From positions 1 through 12,181 of the forward strand of contig JAHJUB010000092.1 in NCBI GenBank assembly GCA_018829455.1: DNA of 12,181 nt, read 5' to 3'. Of the stretch, positions 1 through 6,502 are shown in pieces. Numbering within the stretch: position 1 is the first letter of the stretch; every line of letters begins with the position of its first letter. Made by a program: the position numbers and the translations under genes. A model generated the notes under the pieces. That model ran no database searches, had not been told where the DNA came from, and saw only the letters and a program-made list of their open reading frames with translations. Source of the DNA: Candidatus Omnitrophota bacterium (GTDB lineage Bacteria > Ratteibacteria > UBA8468 > MWAK01).

Positions 1-123
1 ATTCTACAGATTTTAAGCATTTGCCAATTAGAGAAAGAACCGCTCTACGACTTGCTTTCTCAACACAATTACAAAATGCCTGTAGAGCCTGAAAGCCCGA
101 AACAGTTGACACTATTCAGTTGA
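1..123 (+). CDS. C-terminal fragment of an unidentified protein ending in a clamp-binding-like motif
   Basis: Frame 1 is open from the left edge to a TGA at 121-123, giving the last 40 residues of a protein whose start is outside the window. I do not recognise the family. The tail is polar and proline-containing (residues 27-35), then ends with QLTLF followed by one serine. QL-x-LF at an extreme C-terminus matches the known consensus by which bacterial DNA polymerases and repair or mobile-element proteins bind the beta sliding clamp. That suggests, but does not prove, a DNA-linked role. The fragment lies in the same A+T-rich stretch as the next gene and may belong to the same cassette. The stop codon falls inside the heptamer repeat at 104-140, so the natural C-terminus could have been altered by that repeat. 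Confidence 0.5.
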   Translation: MLQILSICQLEKEPLYDLLSQHNYKMPVEPESPKQLTLFS

Positions 124-140
124 CAGTTGGACAGTAGTGA
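104..140 (+). repeat. Degenerate heptamer repeat (AGTTGAC type)
   Basis: The sequence reads as successive units AGTTGAC (104-110), ACTATTC (111-117), AGTTGAC (118-124), AGTTGGAC (125-132) and AGTAGTGA (133-140). It is the reverse-complement type of the tandem GTTCACT heptamers at 11214-11241, and a shorter piece occurs at 5118-5131. It spans the stop codon of the partial gene and the upstream edge of the next open frame. Confidence 0.55.
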
Positions 141-149
141 GATTATATA
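120..149 (+). promoter_or_regulatory. Possible sigma-70-type promoter
   Basis: A perfect TTGACA at 120-125 is followed after 18 bases by TATATA at 144-149. Transcription would start near 156, only a few bases before the TTG codon at 168, so the transcript would have a very short leader. The -35 box is part of the heptamer repeat, so it may be fortuitous. Confidence 0.3.
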
Positions 150-167
150 ACAAAAAAAGATCTGTCC

Positions 168-1235
168 TTGCTTCGTGATTATATAAATAGTCTTTTTGTA
201 AAAAACGGTTATAATGTAGTTGGTTTTGACATGAAGTATCCGAAAAGAAGAGATATTATTTACTACCTTTTGTTTGCATCAAAAAAATACGTTGTTACAA
301 ATACAATAGTCAAAAATATTTACGTTAAATATAAAGAAAAAATTGATGGGCTCGGCTTATTTGGTAGGGAATTTTATTTAAATACAATATTATCTATCAA
401 CGCATCAAATAAAATTCGCAACATTCAAAGAAAAACCCTACTCTATAAAACCAAGGTTGAATACGGAAACTGGACGATAAATCACATTGTTGGATGTATG
501 CATGGCTGTAAGTTTCCTTGTTACGCCCGCATGATGGCAAGAAAATTCGGATGGGTTAAAGATGATAAAGACTGGCTAAAACCGAGATTGGCCGAAAATG
601 CATTAGATCTTTTAGATAAGGAAATACCGAAGTACAAAAAAGAGATTGATTTCGTTCATCTCTCTTTTATGACTGACCCATTTATGTACGATTTTAAAAA
701 AAAAGATTTAGTGCCTGAAATAAAAAAACTGACCTTAGATATCATCAAAAAGCTTAACGGAGAGAGTATAAAAGTAACTACATTAACAAAAGGATTTTAT
801 CCTGACGAGATAACTAATGGAGGGTTTTTAAAAAATAACGAATACGGAATAACTCTGGTTTCCTTAAATGAAAAATTCAAACGGGAATACGAACCTTTTT
901 CTGCTCCTTATGAATTGAGGATATCCTCTTTGAAAAAACTCCATGACGCTGGCTTGAAAACCTGGGTTAGTTTGGAACCGTATCCCACGCCTAATTTAGA
1001 TGAAGAGGCAGAAAATATTGAACAACTGTTGAGTAAAGTCGGCTTTGTTAATAAAATAATCTTTGGAAAATTGAACTATAATGTCAGTTCTTCTAATTTT
1101 TTACACAATGAAGATTTTTACGAGCGAATAGCTGGAAAAGTCATAAAATTCTGTAAGGAAAATAACATTGAATTTCATATAAAATTAGGAACTCCCTTGA
1201 GCAGGGATGCGACAAAAAACATTTTTAAAAACTAA
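168..1235 (+). CDS. Radical-SAM-like three-cysteine protein, with an extra N-terminal segment resembling the tail of its partner protein
   Basis: The core (about residues 85-355) resembles the SPL-like branch of radical SAM proteins. It has a cysteine cluster C110, C114, C118 in GCMHGCKFPCYAR, a conserved TDPFM (169-173), TLTKG (205-209), YGITLVSL (226-233), and TWVSLEPYPTPN (265-276). The spacing is CX3CX3C, not the canonical CX3CX2C. A 4Fe-4S cluster and SAM chemistry are inferred; the substrate is unknown. Residues 1-60, with IYYLLFASK (31-39), look like the C-terminus of the TcmP (three-Cys-motif partner) family, which is known as a neighbour of such proteins. If so, this is a 5'-truncated partner gene running in frame into the three-Cys gene. 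The start is uncertain: TTG at 168 has no clear ribosome site, the frame is open from 141, and the next ATG is at 231. The strong A+T bias suggests horizontal transfer. Confidence 0.7.
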   Translation: MLRDYINSLFVKNGYNVVGFDMKYPKRRDIIYYLLFASKKYVVTNTIVKNIYVKYKEKIDGLGLFGREFYLNTILSINASNKIRNIQRKTLLYKTKVEYGNWTINHIVGCMHGCKFPCYARMMARKFGWVKDDKDWLKPRLAENALDLLDKEIPKYKKEIDFVHLSFMTDPFMYDFKKKDLVPEIKKLTLDIIKKLNGESIKVTTLTKGFYPDEITNGGFLKNNEYGITLVSLNEKFKREYEPFSAPYELRISSLKKLHDAGLKTWVSLEPYPTPNLDEEAENIEQLLSKVGFVNKIIFGKLNYNVSSSNFLHNEDFYERIAGKVIKFCKENNIEFHIKLGTPLSRDATKNIFKN

Positions 1236-1264
1236 TATTTAAGAATAATAAATATCGTAACTTA

Positions 1265-1316
1265 GGGAGCGAATTCATCCGACCCACAATCTTTTCGGGT
1301 TCGATAAATCGAACCC
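1265..1316 (+). repeat. Double-hairpin intergenic repeat, copy 1
   Basis: The right half is a perfect 8-bp hairpin (GGGTTCGA 1297-1304, loop TAAA, TCGAACCC 1309-1316). The left half ends in ATTCATCCGACCC (1273-1285), identical to the matching part of copy 2 at 7490-7531, but its left arm (1265-1272) no longer pairs well. Both copies continue with CTAC and a start codon directly after. Confidence 0.7.
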
Positions 1317-1320
1317 CTAC

Positions 1321-2556
1321 ATGAAAAATATGAAAAAATACTTTAATTACCATAAGGGAGAGGGGTTTATTGAGGGATGCCGGCTTTCCGCGCTGGCGGA
1401 GAAGTACGGCACGCCCCTTTACGTCTACAGCGAAAAGACAATCCGGGAAAGCGTTCAACGATTTCAGAAGGCCTTCTCCAAAATTGCGCCGATAATCCGT
1501 TACAGTTGCAAGGCAAATTCTAATCTCCACCTGCTCAAAATCCTGAAAGAGACCGGCTGCGGCGCCGACGTAATCTCGCCTGGAGAACTGACCATCGCCC
1601 TGGCCGCCGGGTTTGCGCCGCAGGATATCGTCATGGGCGGAGTAGGTAAAGGAGAAGACGAAATTGAATTCGGTCTGAAAAAGGGTGTTTCTTTTTTCAG
1701 CGTAGAGTCCCTGCCGGAACTCGCCACCTTGAACCGCCTGTCTTCAAAACAAAAAGGGGAGATTACCGCGCTCCTCCGGCTCAACCCGGACATTGCGGCC
1801 GGCGGACATCGCTATATTTCCACCGGCAAGAGGGAGGATAAGTTCGGTCTGACTGAAGCAGAGGTTGTTTCGGTTCTAAAAAAACCGTCTGACTTTCCGC
1901 ACCTTAAAATTGGCGGACTCCACTTCCACCTCGGCTCCCAGATAGACTCCCCGGAGCCATACTTGAAAGCAATTAAAGAGGCGGAGCGGCTCCACAAAAT
2001 CTATCCCTTCCAATTCCTGGACCTGGGCGGCGGATTTCCCGTCACATACGATAAAGAAATGGCTGGAATTGAGGTTTTCGGTAAGGCGATTTGTGGAGCA
2101 GTTAAAAAAATGGGGCTGCAAATCATCTTTGAACCGGGCCGACACTTCATCGCGCCGGCCGGTTTCCTGCTGACCCGGATTATCTACCGCAAGAACCGCC
2201 CCCACAAGAGATTCCTGGTAGTTGACGCCGGAATGAACGACCTCATCCGACCATCGCTTTACGAGGCCTGGCATAACATCCGAACAGTCCGGGAATTGAA
2301 AGGCAAAAAAAATTCTTTTGAAATAGTCGGTCCGGTCTGCGAATCCGGCGACTTCCTGGGAAAAGAACGGCTGCTACCTGATACGATTAAAGAAGGCGAC
2401 CTTCTCCTAATAGGCGAAGCCGGCGCTTACGGTTTTGCGATGTCGTCCAATTACAACGGACGGCTGCGTCCGGCTGAAGTTCTGGTCACCGGAAAAAAGA
2501 GCCGGATTATCCGAAAACGGGAAACGCTGGCAAATTTAACAGAGCAATTTACTTGA
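1321..2556 (+). CDS. lysA: Diaminopimelate decarboxylase
   Basis: The enzyme decarboxylates meso-diaminopimelate to L-lysine, the last step of the DAP pathway, using pyridoxal phosphate. The 411-residue length is normal. The fold-III order is clear: the PLP-binding lysine K64 in YSCKANSN, HFHLGSQ (201-207), the glycine loop GGGFP (236-240), EPGR (271-274), and the second-domain block CESGDFLG (340-347) with the active-site cysteine C340, followed by GAYGFAMSSNYNGR (368-381). That last block is typical of DAP decarboxylases and separates it from carboxynorspermidine decarboxylase. ATG at 1321 and ATG at 1330 are both possible starts. Neither has a Shine-Dalgarno, because the double-hairpin repeat ends four bases before 1321. 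The gene is followed by another repeat, so it is probably not tightly coupled to the next gene. Confidence 0.95.
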   Translation: MKNMKKYFNYHKGEGFIEGCRLSALAEKYGTPLYVYSEKTIRESVQRFQKAFSKIAPIIRYSCKANSNLHLLKILKETGCGADVISPGELTIALAAGFAPQDIVMGGVGKGEDEIEFGLKKGVSFFSVESLPELATLNRLSSKQKGEITALLRLNPDIAAGGHRYISTGKREDKFGLTEAEVVSVLKKPSDFPHLKIGGLHFHLGSQIDSPEPYLKAIKEAERLHKIYPFQFLDLGGGFPVTYDKEMAGIEVFGKAICGAVKKMGLQIIFEPGRHFIAPAGFLLTRIIYRKNRPHKRFLVVDAGMNDLIRPSLYEAWHNIRTVRELKGKKNSFEIVGPVCESGDFLGKERLLPDTIKEGDLLLIGEAGAYGFAMSSNYNGRLRPAEVLVTGKKSRIIRKRETLANLTEQFT

Positions 2557-2558
2557 GG

Positions 2559-2666
2559 TGTCATTGCAAGGCCGAAGGCCGTGGCAATCCAAACCTTAAA
2601 AAACGAGATTGCCGCGCAAACTGCGCCCCTTTCCAATCCTATGGAAAGGGGACCCGTGCAATGACA
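2559..2666 (+). repeat. Inverted-repeat element of the TGTCATTGC family
   Basis: The element is bounded by TGTCATTGCA (2559-2568) and its exact reverse complement TGCAATGACA (2657-2666). Inside are GGCCGAAGGCC (2571-2581) and a perfect 9-bp hairpin CCCCTTTCC / GGAAAGGGG (2626-2634 and 2643-2651). It begins three bases after the lysA stop and ends eleven bases before the next start. It resembles small non-autonomous repeat elements and encodes no credible protein. A shorter relative lies at 10269-10303. Confidence 0.75.
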
Positions 2667-2677
2667 AACGTGTAAAT

Positions 2678-3637
2678 ATGTTAAAGATTGCGGTAGTCGG
2701 CGCCGGGCACATGGGGGAAGGCCACATCAGGGTCTATTCCCGCAAGCCCGGCGTAAAACTTGCGGCCATCGTAGAGCCGGACGAGGCCCGGGGCAGGCGG
2801 CTGGCAAAAGAATATGGGACAACGTGGTTTGCCGACTACCGGGAAATCATTCCGGAGGTAGATGCGGCCAGCATCGCGGTTCCTACGAACCTGCACCATC
2901 TGATTGCAGCGGAATTTCTCTCGGCCGGAAAACCAATCCTCCTGGAAAAACCGATTGCCAGCACCGCGGAAGAGGGGGAGGAACTGGTCCGCATTTCACG
3001 CCGGAATAACGTGCCGCTTCAAATTGGTCACGTAGAACGTTTTAACCCGGCGGTGCAGCAACTGGCAAAAGAATTGAAAACGCCAAAATACATGGAAATC
3101 CACCGGATGGGGCCTTTCAAGGGACGGGGCATTGAAGTGAGCGTAGTGGCAGACCTGATGATTCACGACATTGACCTGGTCCTGGACCTGGTTAATTCTG
3201 AAATAAAAGAGGTAAGCGCTCTGGGGCTTTCCGCTTTCACCAGTAGCGCCGACATCGCCACCAGCCGTCTGATCTTCGCCAACGGTGTAGTGGCCAACCT
3301 TACGGCCAGCCGCATCAGCGACCAGAGTCTGCGTAAAATCCGGGTCTTTGAAGTAGATAAATACTGGTCTCTGGACTGCGAACGCCAGGAACTGGTCTGT
3401 TACCGCAAAAACCCGGACGAATCCTGGCAAACAAAAGAAAGACCGGGTTTATCTGACCTGATTATCAGGGAACCAATGGCTGTTGAAAAAGCGGAAACCC
3501 TGAGTCTGGAAATAGACTCTTTCCTGAAAGTAGTGAAGGAGGGAGGAGAACCAATGGTTACCGGAAACGACGGTCTATCTGCCTTGAAGGTAGCGCTGCG
3601 GATTGATTCTCTAATAAAGGAGGGAAAAACAAAATGA
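2678..3637 (+). CDS. Gfo/Idh/MocA-family NAD(P)-dependent oxidoreductase
   Basis: The 319-residue product starts with a Rossmann motif VVGAGHMGEGH (6-16). It has the family's EKP (90-92) with the catalytic-type lysine K91, GHVERFNPA (117-125) and MIHDIDL (161-167). These proteins oxidise or reduce sugar-type substrates in the cytoplasm. The closest impression is of the group related to UDP-GlcNAc 3-dehydrogenase (GnnA), often found near lipid A genes, but no lipid A gene is visible here and the substrate is open. I chose ATG 2678 because the Rossmann strand starts there; an upstream TTG at 2609 in the same frame would add 23 residues encoded by the repeat. The stop overlaps the next start by four bases (ATGA), which suggests translational coupling to the arginine decarboxylase. 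Confidence 0.88.
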   Translation: MLKIAVVGAGHMGEGHIRVYSRKPGVKLAAIVEPDEARGRRLAKEYGTTWFADYREIIPEVDAASIAVPTNLHHLIAAEFLSAGKPILLEKPIASTAEEGEELVRISRRNNVPLQIGHVERFNPAVQQLAKELKTPKYMEIHRMGPFKGRGIEVSVVADLMIHDIDLVLDLVNSEIKEVSALGLSAFTSSADIATSRLIFANGVVANLTASRISDQSLRKIRVFEVDKYWSLDCERQELVCYRKNPDESWQTKERPGLSDLIIREPMAVEKAETLSLEIDSFLKVVKEGGEPMVTGNDGLSALKVALRIDSLIKEGKTK

Positions 3638-4185
3638 TTGACCTGACCGCAAAAAAGATCTTCCTGACCAAAGGGGTTGGCCGGGACCGGGAGAAACTGA
3701 CCAGTCTGGAACGGGCGCTCCGGAACGCCGGCATCGCGCCTTTTAATCTGGTCCCCATCACCAGCATCTTCCCGCCGGGCGCCAGGTTAATCAGCCGGGA
3801 ATCTGGTTTGAAACTGCTGGACCCGGGCCAGATTCTTTTCTGCGTAATGAGCAAAAATTCCACCAACGAACCACACCGGCTCATCACCTCTTCCATCGGA
3901 GTCGCCCTTCCGAAAAGCCCGCACAGCCACGGCTACCTTTCCGAATTTTCCGGCTTCGGCCTGACCGACGAAAAAGCCGGAGATTACGCCGAAGACCTGG
4001 CCGCCCAGATGCTGGCCACTACCTTAGGCGTGAAGTTTGACCCGGACAGCAGTTACGACGAAAAGAAACAGGTCTGGCGGCTGAGCGACCAGATTGTTAA
4101 AACGACTAACATTACCCAATCGGCCATTGGCGATAAAAACGGCCGTTGGACAACCGTTGTTTCAGCCGCGGTATTGATTCTGTAA
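3634..4185 (+). CDS. pdaD: Pyruvoyl-dependent arginine decarboxylase (proenzyme)
   Basis: This enzyme converts arginine to agmatine and CO2. Family members cleave themselves to give a small beta chain and an alpha chain whose first residue becomes a pyruvoyl group. The motif NLVPITSIFPPGA (38-50) fits the cleavage region of the family, placing the cut between T43 and S44. The archaeal enzyme has Ser-Ser there and a chlamydial one Thr-Ser, so this resembles the latter. The conserved block SSIGVALPKS (86-95) follows. Length, 183 residues, is usual. A strong ribosome site AGGAGGG (3618-3624) lies nine bases before the ATG. Agmatinase starts one base after its stop, so the two form a putrescine-making pair. 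Confidence 0.93.
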   Translation: MIDLTAKKIFLTKGVGRDREKLTSLERALRNAGIAPFNLVPITSIFPPGARLISRESGLKLLDPGQILFCVMSKNSTNEPHRLITSSIGVALPKSPHSHGYLSEFSGFGLTDEKAGDYAEDLAAQMLATTLGVKFDPDSSYDEKKQVWRLSDQIVKTTNITQSAIGDKNGRWTTVVSAAVLIL

Positions 4186-4186
4186 A

Positions 4187-5092
4187 ATGGAAATCCCTTA
4201 CACTTTTGCCGGGCTTCCGCCGCTGCCGCTGGAAAAGGCGCGGGTGGCAATCCTGCCGGTTGCTTACGACGGCACCACCTCTTATCAGGCCGGAACCCGT
4301 TTCGGCCCCCAGGAGATAATCCTGGCCAGCCGGTTTCTGGAGATGTACGACGAATCCCTGGGTTTTGAACCGTCTGACCTGGGAATCGCCACCCTGCCGG
4401 AACTCTGGCCAGACCTTTCCCGGCCGGAAGCCGCAGTGAACGAAGTGGAAAAGTACGTTACCAAAATTCTAAAAAAACGAGTTTTCCCGGTCATTTTGGG
4501 TGGGGAGCATTCAATAACCGCAGGCGCAGTAAAAGCATTTTACAAAATATATCCAAAACTCTCGGTCTTGACCCTGGATGCGCACGCTGACCTGCGGGAA
4601 ACATACCAGGGAACCAGGTATAACCATGCCTGCGTCAGCCGCCGGATAATGGAAATGGGGATCCCGACCACCATCATGGGCGTCCGCTGTATCCCCTCCG
4701 AAGACCTGCCGCTGCTTTCACCCCCTCTTTCCCTCCCCCCTCGAGGGGGAGGTGTAGGTGGGGGAGCAAAACTGAAGGTTATCTGGGCGGAAAAACTGAA
4801 AGAAAAAAAAGATTGGCTTTCCCTAATATCGGCCAACCTGACCGAATATGTCTATCTTTCCATAGACCTGGACTTCTTTGACCCGGCTGAAGTCCCGGCG
4901 GTGGGAACACCGGAACCAGGCGGGTTAGGATGGTCCGAAACAAACCGTTTTCTCCGCCGGTTGGCGCAGAAACACCGGGTGGTCGGCTTTGACGTTGTGG
5001 AACTGAACGGCGGCCTGCATCACACTCCATCTTCCTATTTTGCCAGCCGGTTGGTTTACCGCCTGATTGGATTATGCAACAAAAAATCATAA
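4187..5092 (+). CDS. speB: Agmatinase (agmatine ureohydrolase)
   Basis: The product hydrolyses agmatine to putrescine and urea with a two-manganese centre. All ureohydrolase ligands are visible: H108 in GGEHS, D131, H133 and D135 in DAHAD, and D227 and D229 in SIDLDFFDP; GTPEPGGL follows at 240-247. These match the six ligands known for the E. coli enzyme. At 301 residues it is of normal length, but residues about 178-195 are a proline-and-glycine-rich stretch encoded by an inserted repeat (4719-4767). The insert lies in a loop between GVRCIPSEDL and the strand LKVIWAEKL and keeps the frame. There is no clear Shine-Dalgarno; the one-base gap after the decarboxylase gene suggests coupled translation. 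Agmatinase is preferred over arginase or formimidoylglutamase because of the neighbouring arginine decarboxylase. Confidence 0.93.
   Translation: MEIPYTFAGLPPLPLEKARVAILPVAYDGTTSYQAGTRFGPQEIILASRFLEMYDESLGFEPSDLGIATLPELWPDLSRPEAAVNEVEKYVTKILKKRVFPVILGGEHSITAGAVKAFYKIYPKLSVLTLDAHADLRETYQGTRYNHACVSRRIMEMGIPTTIMGVRCIPSEDLPLLSPPLSLPPRGGGVGGGAKLKVIWAEKLKEKKDWLSLISANLTEYVYLSIDLDFFDPAEVPAVGTPEPGGLGWSETNRFLRRLAQKHRVVGFDVVELNGGLHHTPSSYFASRLVYRLIGLCNKKS
4719..4767 (+). repeat. C/G-tract palindromic repeat inserted in speB
   Basis: A C-rich arm (4719-4740) meets a G-rich arm (4741-4767) at a CTCGAG centre, with a perfect core CCCCCTCGAGGGGG around 4736-4749. The composition is unlike the rest of the gene. 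It adds no stop codon and codes for a PPLSLPPRGGGVGGG-like loop. It has the look of a dispersed intergenic repeat that landed in frame. Confidence 0.65.
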
Positions 5093-5119
5093 AAGGGGCG
5101 GCGTAAATGGGCGGCGTAG

Positions 5120-5148
5120 TTGACAGTAACTTTCAGGTAGTTTAAAAT
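5120..5148 (+). promoter_or_regulatory. Sigma-70-type promoter of the corrinoid protein gene
   Basis: A perfect -35 box TTGACA (5120-5125) is separated by 17 bases from TAAAAT (5143-5148), a five-of-six match to TATAAT. The start point would be near 5155, giving a leader of about 67 bases before the ATG at 5222. The -35 lies in a short piece of the heptamer repeat (AGTTGAC at 5118-5124). It falls after the speB stop, so it marks a new transcription unit. Confidence 0.65.
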
Positions 5149-5221
5149 ATTCACTTATAACTATACTTACAATTTCTTTAATTTCACGGTTGTTTACAAC
5201 AACAAAACGGAGGAAAGAGAA

Positions 5222-5857
5222 ATGGCGGATTTGCAGAAGATTGCGGACAGCGTAATCGGTGGAAAAGCGGCCGATGTAAAAAGTCTGGTCACCTCCGCAA
5301 TAAGCGAAGGCGTGCCGGTAGAAGATATTCTTAAGAAAGGTCTTATCGCCGGAATGGACGTAGTGGGGACCAAATTCCGCGCCAACGAATTTTACGTGCC
5401 GGAAGTATTGATTGCGGCCCGGGCGATGCATGCGGGCATGGACATTCTTCAGCCCCTTTTGACCAAGGCCGGCATAAAGCCGTTGGGTAAGGTTGCAGTC
5501 GGCACGGTTAAAGGCGACCTTCATGACATCGGCAAGAACCTGGTCGTAATGATGTTGAAGGGCGGCGGGTTTGAGGTGATGGACCTGGGAATAGACGTTC
5601 CGGAAGAAAAGTTCGTGGCCGCAGTCAAAGAAGGCGCTCAGGTCATCGGACTCTCCGCCTTGTTGACCACCACGATGACAGGAATGAAGAGCATAATTGA
5701 GGCCCTGAAGGTGGCCGGCGTTCGCAACAACGTAAAGGTGATGATTGGCGGCGCTCCGATTACCCAGGCCTACGCAGACGAAATCGGCGCTGATGCCTAC
5801 GGTGAAGATGCAGCTACCGCGACAATTAAAGCCAAAGAACTGATTGGCGTAGCGTAA
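5222..5857 (+). CDS. Corrinoid-binding methyltransferase subunit (MtbC/MetH-type B12 shuttle protein)
   Basis: The 211-residue product has the two-part layout of corrinoid shuttle proteins. A helical cap domain (about 1-88) with the motif NEFYVPEVLIAARAM is followed by a Rossmann-like B12 domain (about 89-211) with the signature GDLHDIGKN (98-106). H101 is expected to be the lower cobalt ligand. SALLTTTM (145-152) and GGAPIT (176-181) complete the B12 site. Such proteins carry methyl groups between a substrate-specific methyltransferase and an acceptor such as tetrahydrofolate or coenzyme M. No methyltransferase gene or reactivating protein is in view, so the substrate cannot be named. The start is well supported by CGGAGG (5208-5213), eight bases before the ATG. 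It has its own promoter. plsY follows after eleven bases. Confidence 0.92.
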   Translation: MADLQKIADSVIGGKAADVKSLVTSAISEGVPVEDILKKGLIAGMDVVGTKFRANEFYVPEVLIAARAMHAGMDILQPLLTKAGIKPLGKVAVGTVKGDLHDIGKNLVVMMLKGGGFEVMDLGIDVPEEKFVAAVKEGAQVIGLSALLTTTMTGMKSIIEALKVAGVRNNVKVMIGGAPITQAYADEIGADAYGEDAATATIKAKELIGVA

Positions 5858-5868
5858 TCTTTTCAAAT

Positions 5869-6477
5869 TTGAACCTGGTCGGTTTATATTTACTGGTTGG
5901 CAGTTACCTTTTGGGGTCGATCCCCTTCGGTTATTTAATAGGCCGGTCCTACGGTATTGACATCCGCACGAAGGGCAGCGGCAACATCGGCGCAGCCAAT
6001 ATCCTGCGCGTCATCGGTAAAGGCCCGGCGGCCGCCACCTTCCTGCTGGATGCCATCAAAGGTCTTCTGCCCACAATCCTGGCCCGCCAGGCCTGCCTTT
6101 TGCCGCCCGGGTGGTGGATAATTACCATCGGTCTGGCCGCAATTATCGGTCACACTTTCTCGATATTCTTAAAGTTTAAAGGTGGTAAAGGGGTGGCAAC
6201 CAGTTCCGGTGTTTTAATTGGACTCTCGCCCTTAACCGCCCTTTTTGTCCTTCTGGTCTGGCTGGCCGTCTTCGCGGCAAGCCGCATCGTTTCTTTTGCC
6301 TCTCTGGCCGCGGCCTTATCTCTGCCCCCCCTGCTCTGGTACCTGGCCAACCGTCAGCCCGCCTTTCTGTCCTTCGGCGTCCTGATTGCGGTCCTGGTCT
6401 TTCTGACGCACTGGAAAAATATCAAGCGGCTCCTCTCCGGACAGGAACCCAAAACTGATTTTCATTCAATAATTTAA
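5869..6477 (+). CDS. plsY: Glycerol-3-phosphate acyltransferase, acyl-phosphate type
   Basis: PlsY transfers an acyl group from acyl phosphate to sn-glycerol 3-phosphate at the inner membrane, the first committed step of phospholipid synthesis. The family motifs are in order: GSIPFG (16-21), GSGNIGAANILR (36-47), GHTFSIFLKFKGGKGVAT (94-111) and HWKNIKRLLSGQE (181-193). Several hydrophobic segments (about 3-24, 54-72, 83-100, 117-137, 143-160 and 166-180) fit its multi-pass topology. Length 202 is normal. The usual GATN of the second motif reads GAAN here, a small departure. The start is TTG, eleven bases after the corrinoid gene's stop, with no clear ribosome site; a weak or coupled start is likely. 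The partner gene gpsA comes next. Confidence 0.94.
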   Translation: MNLVGLYLLVGSYLLGSIPFGYLIGRSYGIDIRTKGSGNIGAANILRVIGKGPAAATFLLDAIKGLLPTILARQACLLPPGWWIITIGLAAIIGHTFSIFLKFKGGKGVATSSGVLIGLSPLTALFVLLVWLAVFAASRIVSFASLAAALSLPPLLWYLANRQPAFLSFGVLIAVLVFLTHWKNIKRLLSGQEPKTDFHSII

Positions 6478-6502
6478 GATAATACCGAGAAACTGTAGCT
6501 AA

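Noticed and set aside
1..168. Frameshifted single gene joining 1-123 to the frame open from 141
   Set aside because: The first frame ends in a natural-looking C-terminal motif and the second starts in the middle of a different-looking protein after a repeat; two genes with a broken junction are more likely, though an assembly error cannot be excluded.
2609..2677. Upstream TTG extending the Gfo/Idh protein by 23 residues
   Set aside because: The extension is encoded by an inverted-repeat element and the Rossmann strand begins right after ATG 2678.
5087..5866. Long open frame of 259 codons on the - strand
   Set aside because: It lies antisense to the corrinoid protein gene, which has clear motifs, a promoter and a ribosome site; the translation shows no family features.
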